Below, one piece after another: positions 34,876 to 42,536 of a stretch of 64,000 nucleotides of DNA. Below the pieces are notes generated by a model, which saw nothing but the letters and a program-made list of their open reading frames with translations, had not been told where the DNA came from and made no database searches. This DNA comes from RGIG4576 sp045656705 (GTDB lineage: Bacteria > Bacteroidota > Bacteroidia > Bacteroidales > Muribaculaceae): the NCBI GenBank assembly GCA_045656705.1, contig JAZORR010000007.1:1-64000 (forward strand). Reading direction: 5' to 3'. The translations under genes and the position numbers were made by a program. The first letter of the stretch is position 1. Each line of letters begins with the position of its first letter.

Positions 34876-34883
34876 CAAAGTTA
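34876..34883 (-). promoter_or_regulatory. Bacteroidota -7 promoter box for the pyrB operon
   Basis: The minus strand reads TAACTTTG, a full consensus match, ending 7 bp before the leader-ORF ATG. The -33 region is T-rich but lacks a clean TTTG. Confidence 0.65.
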
Positions 34884-35020
34884 GTGATTTTTCTTGTGAT
34901 ATAGAAGAAAAAAGTGAAATAAAATTATGTGAAAATTATCTACATTCTAATCTTAGTGTAAATATTGGGTGTGGAATGTTTAATTTTTGTGAAGATTGTG
35001 TGATGTGTCTACTTTTTTAG

Positions 35021-35028
35021 TATTTTTG
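35021..35028 (+). promoter_or_regulatory. Bacteroidota -7 promoter box for PBP1A
   Basis: TATTTTTG, with ATTG at 34995-34998 as a weak -33 box (22 bp). The leader to the ATG is about 80 nt. The rest of 34681-35110 holds the pyrB leader; nothing else is seen. Confidence 0.5.
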
Positions 35029-35110
35029 TAAATTAAATTGTAAATTCGGTTTATTATGTGCATTTATGGCTATTAAAAGCCTATTGATGTGTAAAAAATA
35101 AATAAGAAAA

Positions 35111-37510
35111 ATGATGGCAACAAAACAAGGAAACAATACAAAAATGAGTGCATTCAAGTCTCTTATTATAAAACTTTTGTGGGGTACTTTTGCAATTGGT
35201 GTAGTAGTGGCTGCATTGGTGTTTGTACTTATATATAATGGTGTGATCGGGTATATGCCGCAGATTGAAGAATTGAAAAATCCTACCGATAAATTTGCTT
35301 CTGTGGTGATGAGCGATGATGGGGTGGAACTTGGTCGTTATTATCGCGATAAGAGTAATCGTGTGTATGTAGATTTTGATGAGATATCAACCCACCTCAC
35401 CAATGCCTTGATTGCTACCGAGGATGTGCGATTTATGAATCACTCGGGTGTAGATGCTCGTGGTCTATTGCGTGCTATAGTGAAGCGTGGTATTTTGATG
35501 CAGAAGAGTGCTGGTGGTGGTAGTACGATCACTCAACAGCTTGCAAAGCAATTATATTCGCCAAAATCAGAAACCATATTTGAACGATTGATGCAAAAGC
35601 CTATCGAATGGGTGATTGCCGTGAAACTCGAAAAATATTACACAAAAGATGAAATCATCAAGATGTACTTCAATCAGTTCGACTTCTTGAATAATGCCGT
35701 AGGTGTGAAAACTGCTGCTTATGTATATTTTGGAAAGGATCCTAAAGATTTGAATATCGAAGAATCGGCTACACTTGTGGGTATGGCTAAAAATCCTTCT
35801 TATTTCAATCCTGTTCGTTTCCCTGAACGCACTCGTGATCGTAGAAATGTGGTGCTTAATCAAATGTGTAAGGCAGATATGATTACCGAAGAGGTGCGCG
35901 ATTCTTTGAAGCAAACTCCACTTGTCCTTGATTATCATAAGGTGGACCACAAAGAAGGTCTCGCTCCATATTTCCGTGAGGAATTGCGTCGTTATCTTAC
36001 TGCGAAAAAGCCTAAAGCCAGCGACGATATATATAAATGGAATCAGCAAGGTTATAAAGATGACTCTCTGGCGTGGGAAACCAATCCTCTATATGGATGG
36101 TGTGAAAAGAATACTAAACCCGATGGTAGTAACTACAATGTGTATACCGATGGGTTGAAAATTCACACCACAATAGATTCTCGTATGCAACAATATGCCG
36201 AAACGGCTTTAGTGTCGCATCTTGCCGATGATTTGTTGCCTAAGTTTAAGCGTGAAAAGCGTGGTATGCTCAATCCTTATTCAAATAATCCTAATGAGTT
36301 GACTCGCAATCAAAAAGAAGCACTTATTAAGCGTGCTATCAAATCTACCGAGCGTCATCGTATCTTGAAAAAAGCAGGTATGAACGACGAAGAGATTATG
36401 GCTAATTTCAAGACTGAGCGTGAAATGCGAGTATTCTCATATGCTGGTGTGATAGATACGATGATGACTCCATACGATTCACTCCTTTACACCAAATCAT
36501 TCTTGCGTGCAGGTATGATGTCGATGGATCCTATTACTGGATATGTGAAAGCATATGTGGGAGGTCCTAATTTTAAGTTCTTCCAATATGATATGGTGTC
36601 TACTGGTCGCCGTCAGATAGGTTCTACTGTGAAACCATTCCTTTACACCTATGCAATGGAAGAAGGCTTTACTCCTTGTGATGAGTTCCTCAATGAGCAA
36701 CCAATTCTATACGATGCCAATGGCAACGAATGGATGCCAAGAAATGCAGGAAAGACACGCATAGGTGAAATGGTGGATTTGCGCTGGGCATTGACTAATT
36801 CTAACAACTGGATTTCGGCACGATTGATGGATCGACTTTCGCCTACTACATTAGTGAGATTGATGCACAACTTTGGCATCAACAATCATATCGATCCCGT
36901 GATTTCTCTTTGTCTTGGCCCTGTGGATGTGTCGGTGAAAGAAATGGTGTCGGCCTACACTGCTTATGCCAATAAGGGTATGCGTGTGGAGCCCCTATTT
37001 GTGACTCGCATTACCGATAATCAAGGTAATGTAATCACTGAATTTGCACCTCAACACACAGAGGTGATAAGCGAAGAAGCATACTATAAGATTCTATCAA
37101 TGCTACTAAATGTGGTGGATTATGGTACTGGTGGTAGAGTGCGTCGAGCTCCTTATAATATAACTGCACAAATGGGAGGTAAGACAGGAACTACCAACTT
37201 TAATGCCGATGGATGGTTTATGGGCTTCACTCCACAACTCGTTACTGGTGTGTGGGTAGGTGGCGACGAACGATATATCCACTTCAATAGTATGGCCGAA
37301 GGTCAAGGAGCGTCTATGGCATTGCCTATCATAGGTAAATATATGAAGAGTGTGTTCGACGATAAGAATCTTCCATATTCACAAGAAGTGCAGTTCTTGT
37401 TCCCAGAAAACTTCGATCCATGTCGTCGTGAAGGAGTATCGGGCGTACCTGTAGAAACAGAACATGCCGTTGAGGCTGAAGACGAAACCATCGAAGGCGT
37501 ATTTGACTGA
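35111..37510 (+). CDS. mrcA: Penicillin-binding protein 1A (bifunctional glycosyltransferase/transpeptidase)
   Basis: A 799-residue inner-membrane peptidoglycan synthase. A single membrane anchor lies near residues 15-42. The GT51 domain follows (about 70-250; catalytic Glu in ATEDVRFMNHSG, then GGSTITQQLAKQLY). The transpeptidase domain (about 400-750) has the Ser-x-x-Lys motif STVK in RRQIGSTVKPFLY, SNN in LTNSNNWIS and the KTG motif in GGKTGTTNFNADGWF. The C-terminus ends in an acidic tail. All catalytic motifs are intact and length is typical of PBP1A. It is transcribed alone. A 17-bp hairpin follows at 37536-37575. Confidence 0.94.
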   Translation: MMATKQGNNTKMSAFKSLIIKLLWGTFAIGVVVAALVFVLIYNGVIGYMPQIEELKNPTDKFASVVMSDDGVELGRYYRDKSNRVYVDFDEISTHLTNALIATEDVRFMNHSGVDARGLLRAIVKRGILMQKSAGGGSTITQQLAKQLYSPKSETIFERLMQKPIEWVIAVKLEKYYTKDEIIKMYFNQFDFLNNAVGVKTAAYVYFGKDPKDLNIEESATLVGMAKNPSYFNPVRFPERTRDRRNVVLNQMCKADMITEEVRDSLKQTPLVLDYHKVDHKEGLAPYFREELRRYLTAKKPKASDDIYKWNQQGYKDDSLAWETNPLYGWCEKNTKPDGSNYNVYTDGLKIHTTIDSRMQQYAETALVSHLADDLLPKFKREKRGMLNPYSNNPNELTRNQKEALIKRAIKSTERHRILKKAGMNDEEIMANFKTEREMRVFSYAGVIDTMMTPYDSLLYTKSFLRAGMMSMDPITGYVKAYVGGPNFKFFQYDMVSTGRRQIGSTVKPFLYTYAMEEGFTPCDEFLNEQPILYDANGNEWMPRNAGKTRIGEMVDLRWALTNSNNWISARLMDRLSPTTLVRLMHNFGINNHIDPVISLCLGPVDVSVKEMVSAYTAYANKGMRVEPLFVTRITDNQGNVITEFAPQHTEVISEEAYYKILSMLLNVVDYGTGGRVRRAPYNITAQMGGKTGTTNFNADGWFMGFTPQLVTGVWVGGDERYIHFNSMAEGQGASMALPIIGKYMKSVFDDKNLPYSQEVQFLFPENFDPCRREGVSGVPVETEHAVEAEDETIEGVFD

Positions 37511-37535
37511 TAAAATAGATTGTAGATAGAAAATG

Positions 37536-37575
37536 ATAAGAGGCAGAATGAATTTGTGTTCATTTTGCCTCTTAT
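37536..37575. terminator. Hairpin between convergent PBP1A and PHP-phosphatase genes
   Basis: ATAAGAGGCAGAATGAA pairs with TTCATTTTGCCTCTTAT (17 bp, one G-U), loop TTTGTG. The plus-strand T tract is poor, so termination may rely on stem strength. Confidence 0.65.
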
Positions 37576-37610
37576 GCTCTTAAGGGAGAGCGGTGTTTGA
37601 AAAAAGTGTT

Positions 37611-38345
37611 TTATAGGAGTGTGTCGTTTAGTAGACGACCTTTTAGTTTTGATTCGATTTTTTTGTAATCCTTCGATTTGATAAATTCTCTAATAACTTC
37701 GATATGCTCCATATTATGCACATCGCTACCGAGGAAGTCGATTAAATCGTGCTCAAGCAACCACTCAGCACTGTGCTTGGCAGTGCGTCCGAAATATCCC
37801 GTGAACGACATTAGGTTTACCTGAAACAATGCTCCAGCATTGTGGAGTTGAGTGAATCGTTCTTTGGTTTGACCATAGTAAGGGAATCGCTCAGGATGTG
37901 CCATAATAGGCGTGAGATTCTTTATTTGAATGTCGAAAAGGATTTGGTCGAGGTCGATACGCTCTTGTTGGTAAGCATTTTCGAGTAGAATATGCTCCTT
38001 AGGCATAGCAATGTATTGGTTGCTTTTGATTTGCTCAAGCGAAAGTTCATCCAAACGGTATTCAGCCGATATAGACACTTTTGCGTTGATACCATTTTCG
38101 GTGATTGCTTTCTTGAAGGTGTCGAAAGCTGGTAAGATGGTGTCGGGGGTGTTTTCAAAAGTTGATTTGGTGACGTGAGGAGTGAATATGAAATTGGTGA
38201 TACCCATATCCATTTCGGCACGCATTAGTTCCAAACCATTTTGCACATCAGTGGCTCCGTGGTCTACTCCGGGCATAATGTGGCAGTGGACTTCGGTGCT
38301 GTAAAATAACTTATTGTTAGCTTTCTTTTTGAAGAAATTGAACAT
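37611..38345 (-). CDS. CpsB/YwqE-type tyrosine-protein phosphatase (PHP domain)
   Basis: A 244-residue metal-dependent phosphatase of the polymerase-and-histidinol-phosphatase (PHP) fold. Metal ligands are visible in VHCHIMPGVDHGA (residues 18-30), FTPHV, EYRLDE, MAHPERF and LGSDVHN. Relatives dephosphorylate the tyrosine-kinase tail that controls capsule export. One oddity is VDHG where the family usually has DDG. No polysaccharide genes are adjacent. A minus-strand -7 box TACTTTTG lies at 38386-38393. Confidence 0.85.
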   Translation of the reverse strand: MFNFFKKKANNKLFYSTEVHCHIMPGVDHGATDVQNGLELMRAEMDMGITNFIFTPHVTKSTFENTPDTILPAFDTFKKAITENGINAKVSISAEYRLDELSLEQIKSNQYIAMPKEHILLENAYQQERIDLDQILFDIQIKNLTPIMAHPERFPYYGQTKERFTQLHNAGALFQVNLMSFTGYFGRTAKHSAEWLLEHDLIDFLGSDVHNMEHIEVIREFIKSKDYKKIESKLKGRLLNDTLL

Positions 38346-38385
38346 ATTTTTCGGTGTTTTAATATAATTCTAAATTTTTATTGTA

Positions 38386-38393
38386 CAAAAGTA
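38386..38393 (-). promoter_or_regulatory. Bacteroidota -7 promoter box for the PHP phosphatase gene
   Basis: The minus strand reads TACTTTTG, 40 bp before the ATG at 38345. No clean -33 box. Confidence 0.45.
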
Positions 38394-38402
38394 GTGATTT
38401 TT

Positions 38403-38434
38403 TTTGCATTCGCGAATAAAGTGTATTAACTTTG
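38403..38434 (+). promoter_or_regulatory. Promoter of the biotin-dependent carboxyltransferase gene
   Basis: TTTG (38403-38406) and TAACTTTG (38427-38434) with a 20-bp spacer, a near-ideal Bacteroidota promoter, 53 bp before the ATG. Confidence 0.75.
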
Positions 38435-38487
38435 TTACCACTAATAAAGTTAATCTTGAAAAAATGTTTCAATAAAAAGAATTTGTT

Positions 38488-40668
38488 ATGACAAAGAAAC
38501 TGAAAATCCGTGATTTAACACTTCGTGATGGTCAACAATCGTTGTTCGCAACACGTTTGAGCCAAGAAAGCATTAATAAGTTGCTCCCTTATTATTTGGA
38601 AGCAGGTTTCTATGCAATGGAAGTGTGGGGTGGTGCAGTACCCGATTCAGTAATGCGCTATTTGGATGAAAGTCCATGGGTGCGTTTGAAATCAATCAGT
38701 GACAAAATACAAGGTAAATCTTATTTGACTGCGTTGTCTCGTGGTCGTAACCTTTTCGGTTATGTGCCTTATCCAACAAGTGTCATTGAAGGTTTCTACA
38801 AAGAAGCTATTGCAAATGGTCTTGGTATTATGCGTATCTTCGACGCTCTTAACGACCTTGACAATGTGAAGGAATCTGTAGAAATTATCAATAAACTTGG
38901 TGGTATTGCCGATGGTGCTGTATGTTACACTGTCGATCCTAAGGACGATGCTATCGAAGTAGAGGTAGAAGTGGAAGAAGAAGTGCCAGCAAGTGGCTTT
39001 TTTGCAAAACTTCTTGGTAAGAAAGAAATTGTAAAGGTGAAGAAGACTGTTCTTCAAGAACCTAAGAAGATATTTACTGATGATTATTTCGTAGAAAAAG
39101 CTAAGGGTTACGAAAAACTTGGTGCTAAGATCATTACATTGAAGGATATGGCTGGTCTTGTAAATCCTGCTCGTATCGCTACTCTTATGCCACGTTTGAA
39201 AGCTGCAGTGAATGTGCCTATCGATTTCCACACACACTGTACTCCTGGTTATGGTCTTGCTTCAGGTTTGATGGCTATCCTACACGATGTGGATATCCTT
39301 GATACTAATATTTGGTGGTTTGGTGAAGGTTCAGCAGCTCCTGCTATCGAACTTATCTATATCTTCGCTAAGAAACTTGGTGTAGAAGTAGAAGTGAATA
39401 TGGAAGCTGTGGGTAAGATTCGTGAAGAATTGAAGGCTGCTCGCGAAAGCTTGCGCGACTTCGACTTGCACAAGGATAACTTCCCTAAGGCATTCGATCC
39501 ATTGAAGGATACTCTTCCTGCTGAAATTGATGCTGAATTTGATAAGGCTATTGCTGCTGCTAAGGCTAACGACGAAGCTGCTCTTCTTGCTGCTTGTCAC
39601 GCTATCGAAGCTTACTTCAATTTCCCAAAACCAAATATCATCGTTAAGGAAGCCGAAGTACCTGGTGGTATGTACTCTAATATGGTGGCTCAACTTCGTC
39701 AATTGAAGGCTGAAGATGTGCTTGAAGATGCAATGAAGCTTATCCCTAAGGTGCGTCGTGATGCAGGTCTTGTACCACTTGTTACTCCTACAAGCCAAAT
39801 CGTAGGTAGCCAAGCAGTGATGGTGGCTTTGAGTCGTAAGGCAGGAAATGAAGACTATAAGAATACTTCTAACCAATTCGTATCTTTGGTGAAGGGTGAA
39901 TATGGTAAGACTCCTGTGGCTATCGATCCTAAGTTCCGCGAACAAATCACAGGTAGCGCACAAGAAGTTCCTTATGATGTGAATTCATATAAGAGTCAAG
40001 ACAATCCAACTCTTGCTAAATATGGTAATGTGAAGCTTGCTAAGGATAACCAAGAACTTTTGCTTCTTGAACTTCTTCCTACAGTGGCTAAAACATTCCT
40101 TGAAAATCGTCGTGCAGAAGAATTTGCAGCTGCAGGTGGTAGTGTAGTAGAAGCAGCTCCAGCTCCAGTGGCAGCTCCAGCTCCAGTTGAAGGTCCTGTG
40201 ACTGGTCCTACTCTTAACGCTCCTATGGGTGGTACTGTAGTAGAAATCAATGTTAAGCCTGGTGATAAGGTGAAGAAGGGCCAAACATTGTTGATGTATG
40301 AAGCAATGAAGATGCAAAACGAAATTGAAGCTGATGGCGACTACACTGTTAAGCGTATCCTTGTTCAACCAGGTGATGTGGTTCAATCAGGTCAACCAAT
40401 GATTGAATTTGTAGATCCTAATGCTTCAGATGCTGAAGAAGGTCCTGTAACTGGTCCAACACTAAAAGCTCCTATGGGTGGTACAGTAATAGAACTACAC
40501 GTGAAGGCAGGTGATAAGGTGAAGAAGGGACAATCATTGATGATGTATGAAGCAATGAAGATGCAAAACGAGATTGAAAGTGAAGGCGATTACACTGTTA
40601 AGCGTATCCTTGTGAAGGAAGGTGAAGTGATTGCAGCCGGTCAACCAATCATTGAATTTGTAGGCTAA
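38488..40668 (+). CDS. Pyruvate/oxaloacetate carboxyltransferase with two tandem biotinyl domains
   Basis: A 726-residue protein. The N-terminal carboxyltransferase domain (about 1-320) has LRDGQQSLFATR, MRIFDALNDLDN and the metal site DFHTHCTPGYG. A PYC-OADA second domain follows (about 325-545). After an Ala-Pro linker there are two biotinyl domains, residues 569-651 and 652-726, each with YEAMKMQNEIE and biotin-acceptor Lys at about 608 and 691. Residues about 154-190 insert an acidic/basic stretch (EVEVEVEEEVP, GKKEIVKVKK) into the carboxyltransferase domain. This could be oxaloacetate decarboxylase alpha or pyruvate carboxylase B; neither the biotin carboxylase nor the Na+-pump beta subunit is nearby, so the partner and direction are unknown. 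Confidence 0.88.
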   Translation: MTKKLKIRDLTLRDGQQSLFATRLSQESINKLLPYYLEAGFYAMEVWGGAVPDSVMRYLDESPWVRLKSISDKIQGKSYLTALSRGRNLFGYVPYPTSVIEGFYKEAIANGLGIMRIFDALNDLDNVKESVEIINKLGGIADGAVCYTVDPKDDAIEVEVEVEEEVPASGFFAKLLGKKEIVKVKKTVLQEPKKIFTDDYFVEKAKGYEKLGAKIITLKDMAGLVNPARIATLMPRLKAAVNVPIDFHTHCTPGYGLASGLMAILHDVDILDTNIWWFGEGSAAPAIELIYIFAKKLGVEVEVNMEAVGKIREELKAARESLRDFDLHKDNFPKAFDPLKDTLPAEIDAEFDKAIAAAKANDEAALLAACHAIEAYFNFPKPNIIVKEAEVPGGMYSNMVAQLRQLKAEDVLEDAMKLIPKVRRDAGLVPLVTPTSQIVGSQAVMVALSRKAGNEDYKNTSNQFVSLVKGEYGKTPVAIDPKFREQITGSAQEVPYDVNSYKSQDNPTLAKYGNVKLAKDNQELLLLELLPTVAKTFLENRRAEEFAAAGGSVVEAAPAPVAAPAPVEGPVTGPTLNAPMGGTVVEINVKPGDKVKKGQTLLMYEAMKMQNEIEADGDYTVKRILVQPGDVVQSGQPMIEFVDPNASDAEEGPVTGPTLKAPMGGTVIELHVKAGDKVKKGQSLMMYEAMKMQNEIESEGDYTVKRILVKEGEVIAAGQPIIEFVG
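40192..40665 (+). repeat. Direct repeat encoding two biotinyl domains
   Basis: The blocks 40192-40440 and 40441-40665 are in-frame copies of a biotinyl-domain module. Many synonymous differences show that the duplication is not very recent, yet both MKM sites are kept. Confidence 0.85.
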
Positions 40669-40699
40669 TTTTTCATATTGATAATATTTTTATGTTATG

Positions 40700-40735
40700 A
40701 AGGCATAGCAGTTTTTCTGCTATGTCTTCTTTTTT
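40700..40735 (+). terminator. Terminator after the carboxyltransferase gene
   Basis: GGCATAGCAG pairs with CTGCTATGTC (one G-U) around TTTTT, followed by a T-rich run. Confidence 0.82.
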
Positions 40736-40843
40736 ATTAGTATTTTGTAAAAAATGCAATCAAATTATCGATTAAATCGTGTTTTTCTTAATTAGCGTAC
40801 TTTTTGCGTACTGATTTTCTTGGATTTTGTGGGGAATAGAGTT

Positions 40844-40851
40844 TAAATTTG
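40844..40851 (+). promoter_or_regulatory. Bacteroidota -7 promoter box for the secreted paralog pair
   Basis: TAAATTTG. The predicted transcript start (about 40857) lies after the ATG at 40853, which supports translation from 40880 instead. Confidence 0.5.
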
Positions 40852-40879
40852 TATGCAAATAACACAGAAATGCAATCTA

Positions 40880-42523
40880 ATGAAAAGAACTACATTATTT
40901 ATATTGATTATGATTATTGCTTTGGTGGTGTCAATTGCTGAAGCAAAGTCTACTATGGAACTACTTATTAATAAGGAGTGGTATGAGTTTGATTTCAGTA
41001 AAATGAAAGCCAAAGAAACCTATTATGTGAAATTTACAGGAACCCAACGATTGACTGTTGGTCTTGATGAGGAAGGTAATACAAAAATGCGTGTGCAGAA
41101 ATATTACTTATCAAATAAGTGGGAAGACCGATTTGATACCACAAAAGTGGGGAAAAGTAGAAAGGGCAAATACATAGTTATTCAAGGTGCAAAAGATGCT
41201 AAAAAAGGGTATAAGGTTATTTGTCACGAAATAACTTCTCTTTCTGAAATGAAATTAGAAACTAAAGATTTAAGTTTACCAAGTTTGTTGCAGAGATATT
41301 ATGTAACACTTGGAGGCGATAAAAATGAAGTAGAAGGTACTGTTCAATCGACAATAGAGTTGCTTTCCGACAAGATTTGGTTTAAGCTTGATGAAAATAA
41401 TAAAAGAACAAATCAGGAATGGACTTTTGGGTATACTTCGTGCTTTAAATGTCATATGCCGAAAAATAGGCGTACAGAGTATCCTAAATGGGAACGCAGA
41501 AAGTTTTATTTGTCGAATGAAATCGTAACTGAGTTTGATAAGTCGAAGGTGGGGCAATCAATTAATGGTATTTATCTTGTGATGAATGATTGTGATGAGA
41601 ATGGCGAATGGCAAACTAAAACTTATGATATAAAAACCCTTTCGGCAAATCGCTTGCTATTGGAGTGTGTTTACCCTCGTAATTTAGGCAGTTTTGTGTT
41701 TGAAACTTATTATAGCAGAAAAGAGGAAAAGGTTGTGAAGATGAAACCCCAACAAAAAGATTTAATGGGGAAGGATTGGTATCGTATAGATACTGCAATT
41801 TGGCGACGAACACAATATGTGGAGAATTTCAACGAAACGCATGTGACACGTTCTTTTCCTAATCGAAAGAATGGAGAGTTAGTTGATGAAAAGGTGTCAT
41901 TTGAATATTATATGTCAAATCAGCCCGTTGATAAGTTTGATTGGTCGCAAAAAGGTAAGAATCCCGAAGGTGATTATATTGTGGTTAATGAACCCGATGC
42001 AAACGGAAATTATCGAGCTGTGAATTATCAGATTATGTCGTTGGAGGGATGTAATATGTTTACTATAAATGTGTCGCATCCTGATAGTATCTTGCATGCC
42101 TATGAGCGAGATAAAACCGTATCTGAGAAGAGTTTGGTTCGTCCTATAAATATTGAAGGAGAAATACATCCTAAATCAATACTATCAACAGTGGTGGGTA
42201 AGCAGTGGTATTCCCGTAGGAAAAACGGACATAAAGAAATATCCTCACCAAGATATCATACTGAAACGCATTTTTATATACCAAGATGGAGAAAAGTGAA
42301 AGGTGGATATGAATACAGTTTGTATGAAGGAGAATGGTATTTGTCAGATTTTCCTCAATACTCATGGAAGAGAACAAGAACGGATAATGGGTTGTATTGG
42401 ACGAATTATAATCCTAAAAAAGGTTCTTATTATATATTTAAAATTGTGTATCTATCGGAAACCTTGTTGGTAAAGGAAGGTGCCGATGATTCAAGTCATA
42501 GAATTTTTTATTTAAGCGAATAA
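40880..42523 (+). CDS. Secreted four-repeat protein of unknown function, copy A
   Basis: I do not recognise the family. A 547-residue protein with a signal peptide (MKRTTLFILIMIIALVVS..AEA, cleavage near 22). Four repeats follow, opening with K-x-W-Y/F: LLINKEWYEFD (28-38), LLSDKIWFKLD (161-171), DLMGKDWYRID (294-304), TVVGKQWYSRR (437-447). Within each, YYLSN-, YLSNE-, YYMSN- or WYLSD-type strands, an FD pair in the first three, a G-x-Y(I/L)V strand and a closing I-x-x-L stretch recur. The opening W in a beta-rich unit recalls the GxW start of lipocalin-like domains. I chose ATG 40880 because copy B begins at the equivalent Met and the promoter box lies at 40844. Periplasmic or surface location is inferred. 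Confidence 0.8.
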   Translation: MKRTTLFILIMIIALVVSIAEAKSTMELLINKEWYEFDFSKMKAKETYYVKFTGTQRLTVGLDEEGNTKMRVQKYYLSNKWEDRFDTTKVGKSRKGKYIVIQGAKDAKKGYKVICHEITSLSEMKLETKDLSLPSLLQRYYVTLGGDKNEVEGTVQSTIELLSDKIWFKLDENNKRTNQEWTFGYTSCFKCHMPKNRRTEYPKWERRKFYLSNEIVTEFDKSKVGQSINGIYLVMNDCDENGEWQTKTYDIKTLSANRLLLECVYPRNLGSFVFETYYSRKEEKVVKMKPQQKDLMGKDWYRIDTAIWRRTQYVENFNETHVTRSFPNRKNGELVDEKVSFEYYMSNQPVDKFDWSQKGKNPEGDYIVVNEPDANGNYRAVNYQIMSLEGCNMFTINVSHPDSILHAYERDKTVSEKSLVRPINIEGEIHPKSILSTVVGKQWYSRRKNGHKEISSPRYHTETHFYIPRWRKVKGGYEYSLYEGEWYLSDFPQYSWKRTRTDNGLYWTNYNPKKGSYYIFKIVYLSETLLVKEGADDSSHRIFYLSE

Positions 42524-42536
42524 AAATCCTGTTATA

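Noticed and set aside
40853..40879. Start of copy A at 40853
   Set aside because: It would place the start before the predicted transcript start and add nine residues ahead of a signal peptide that copy B begins at directly.
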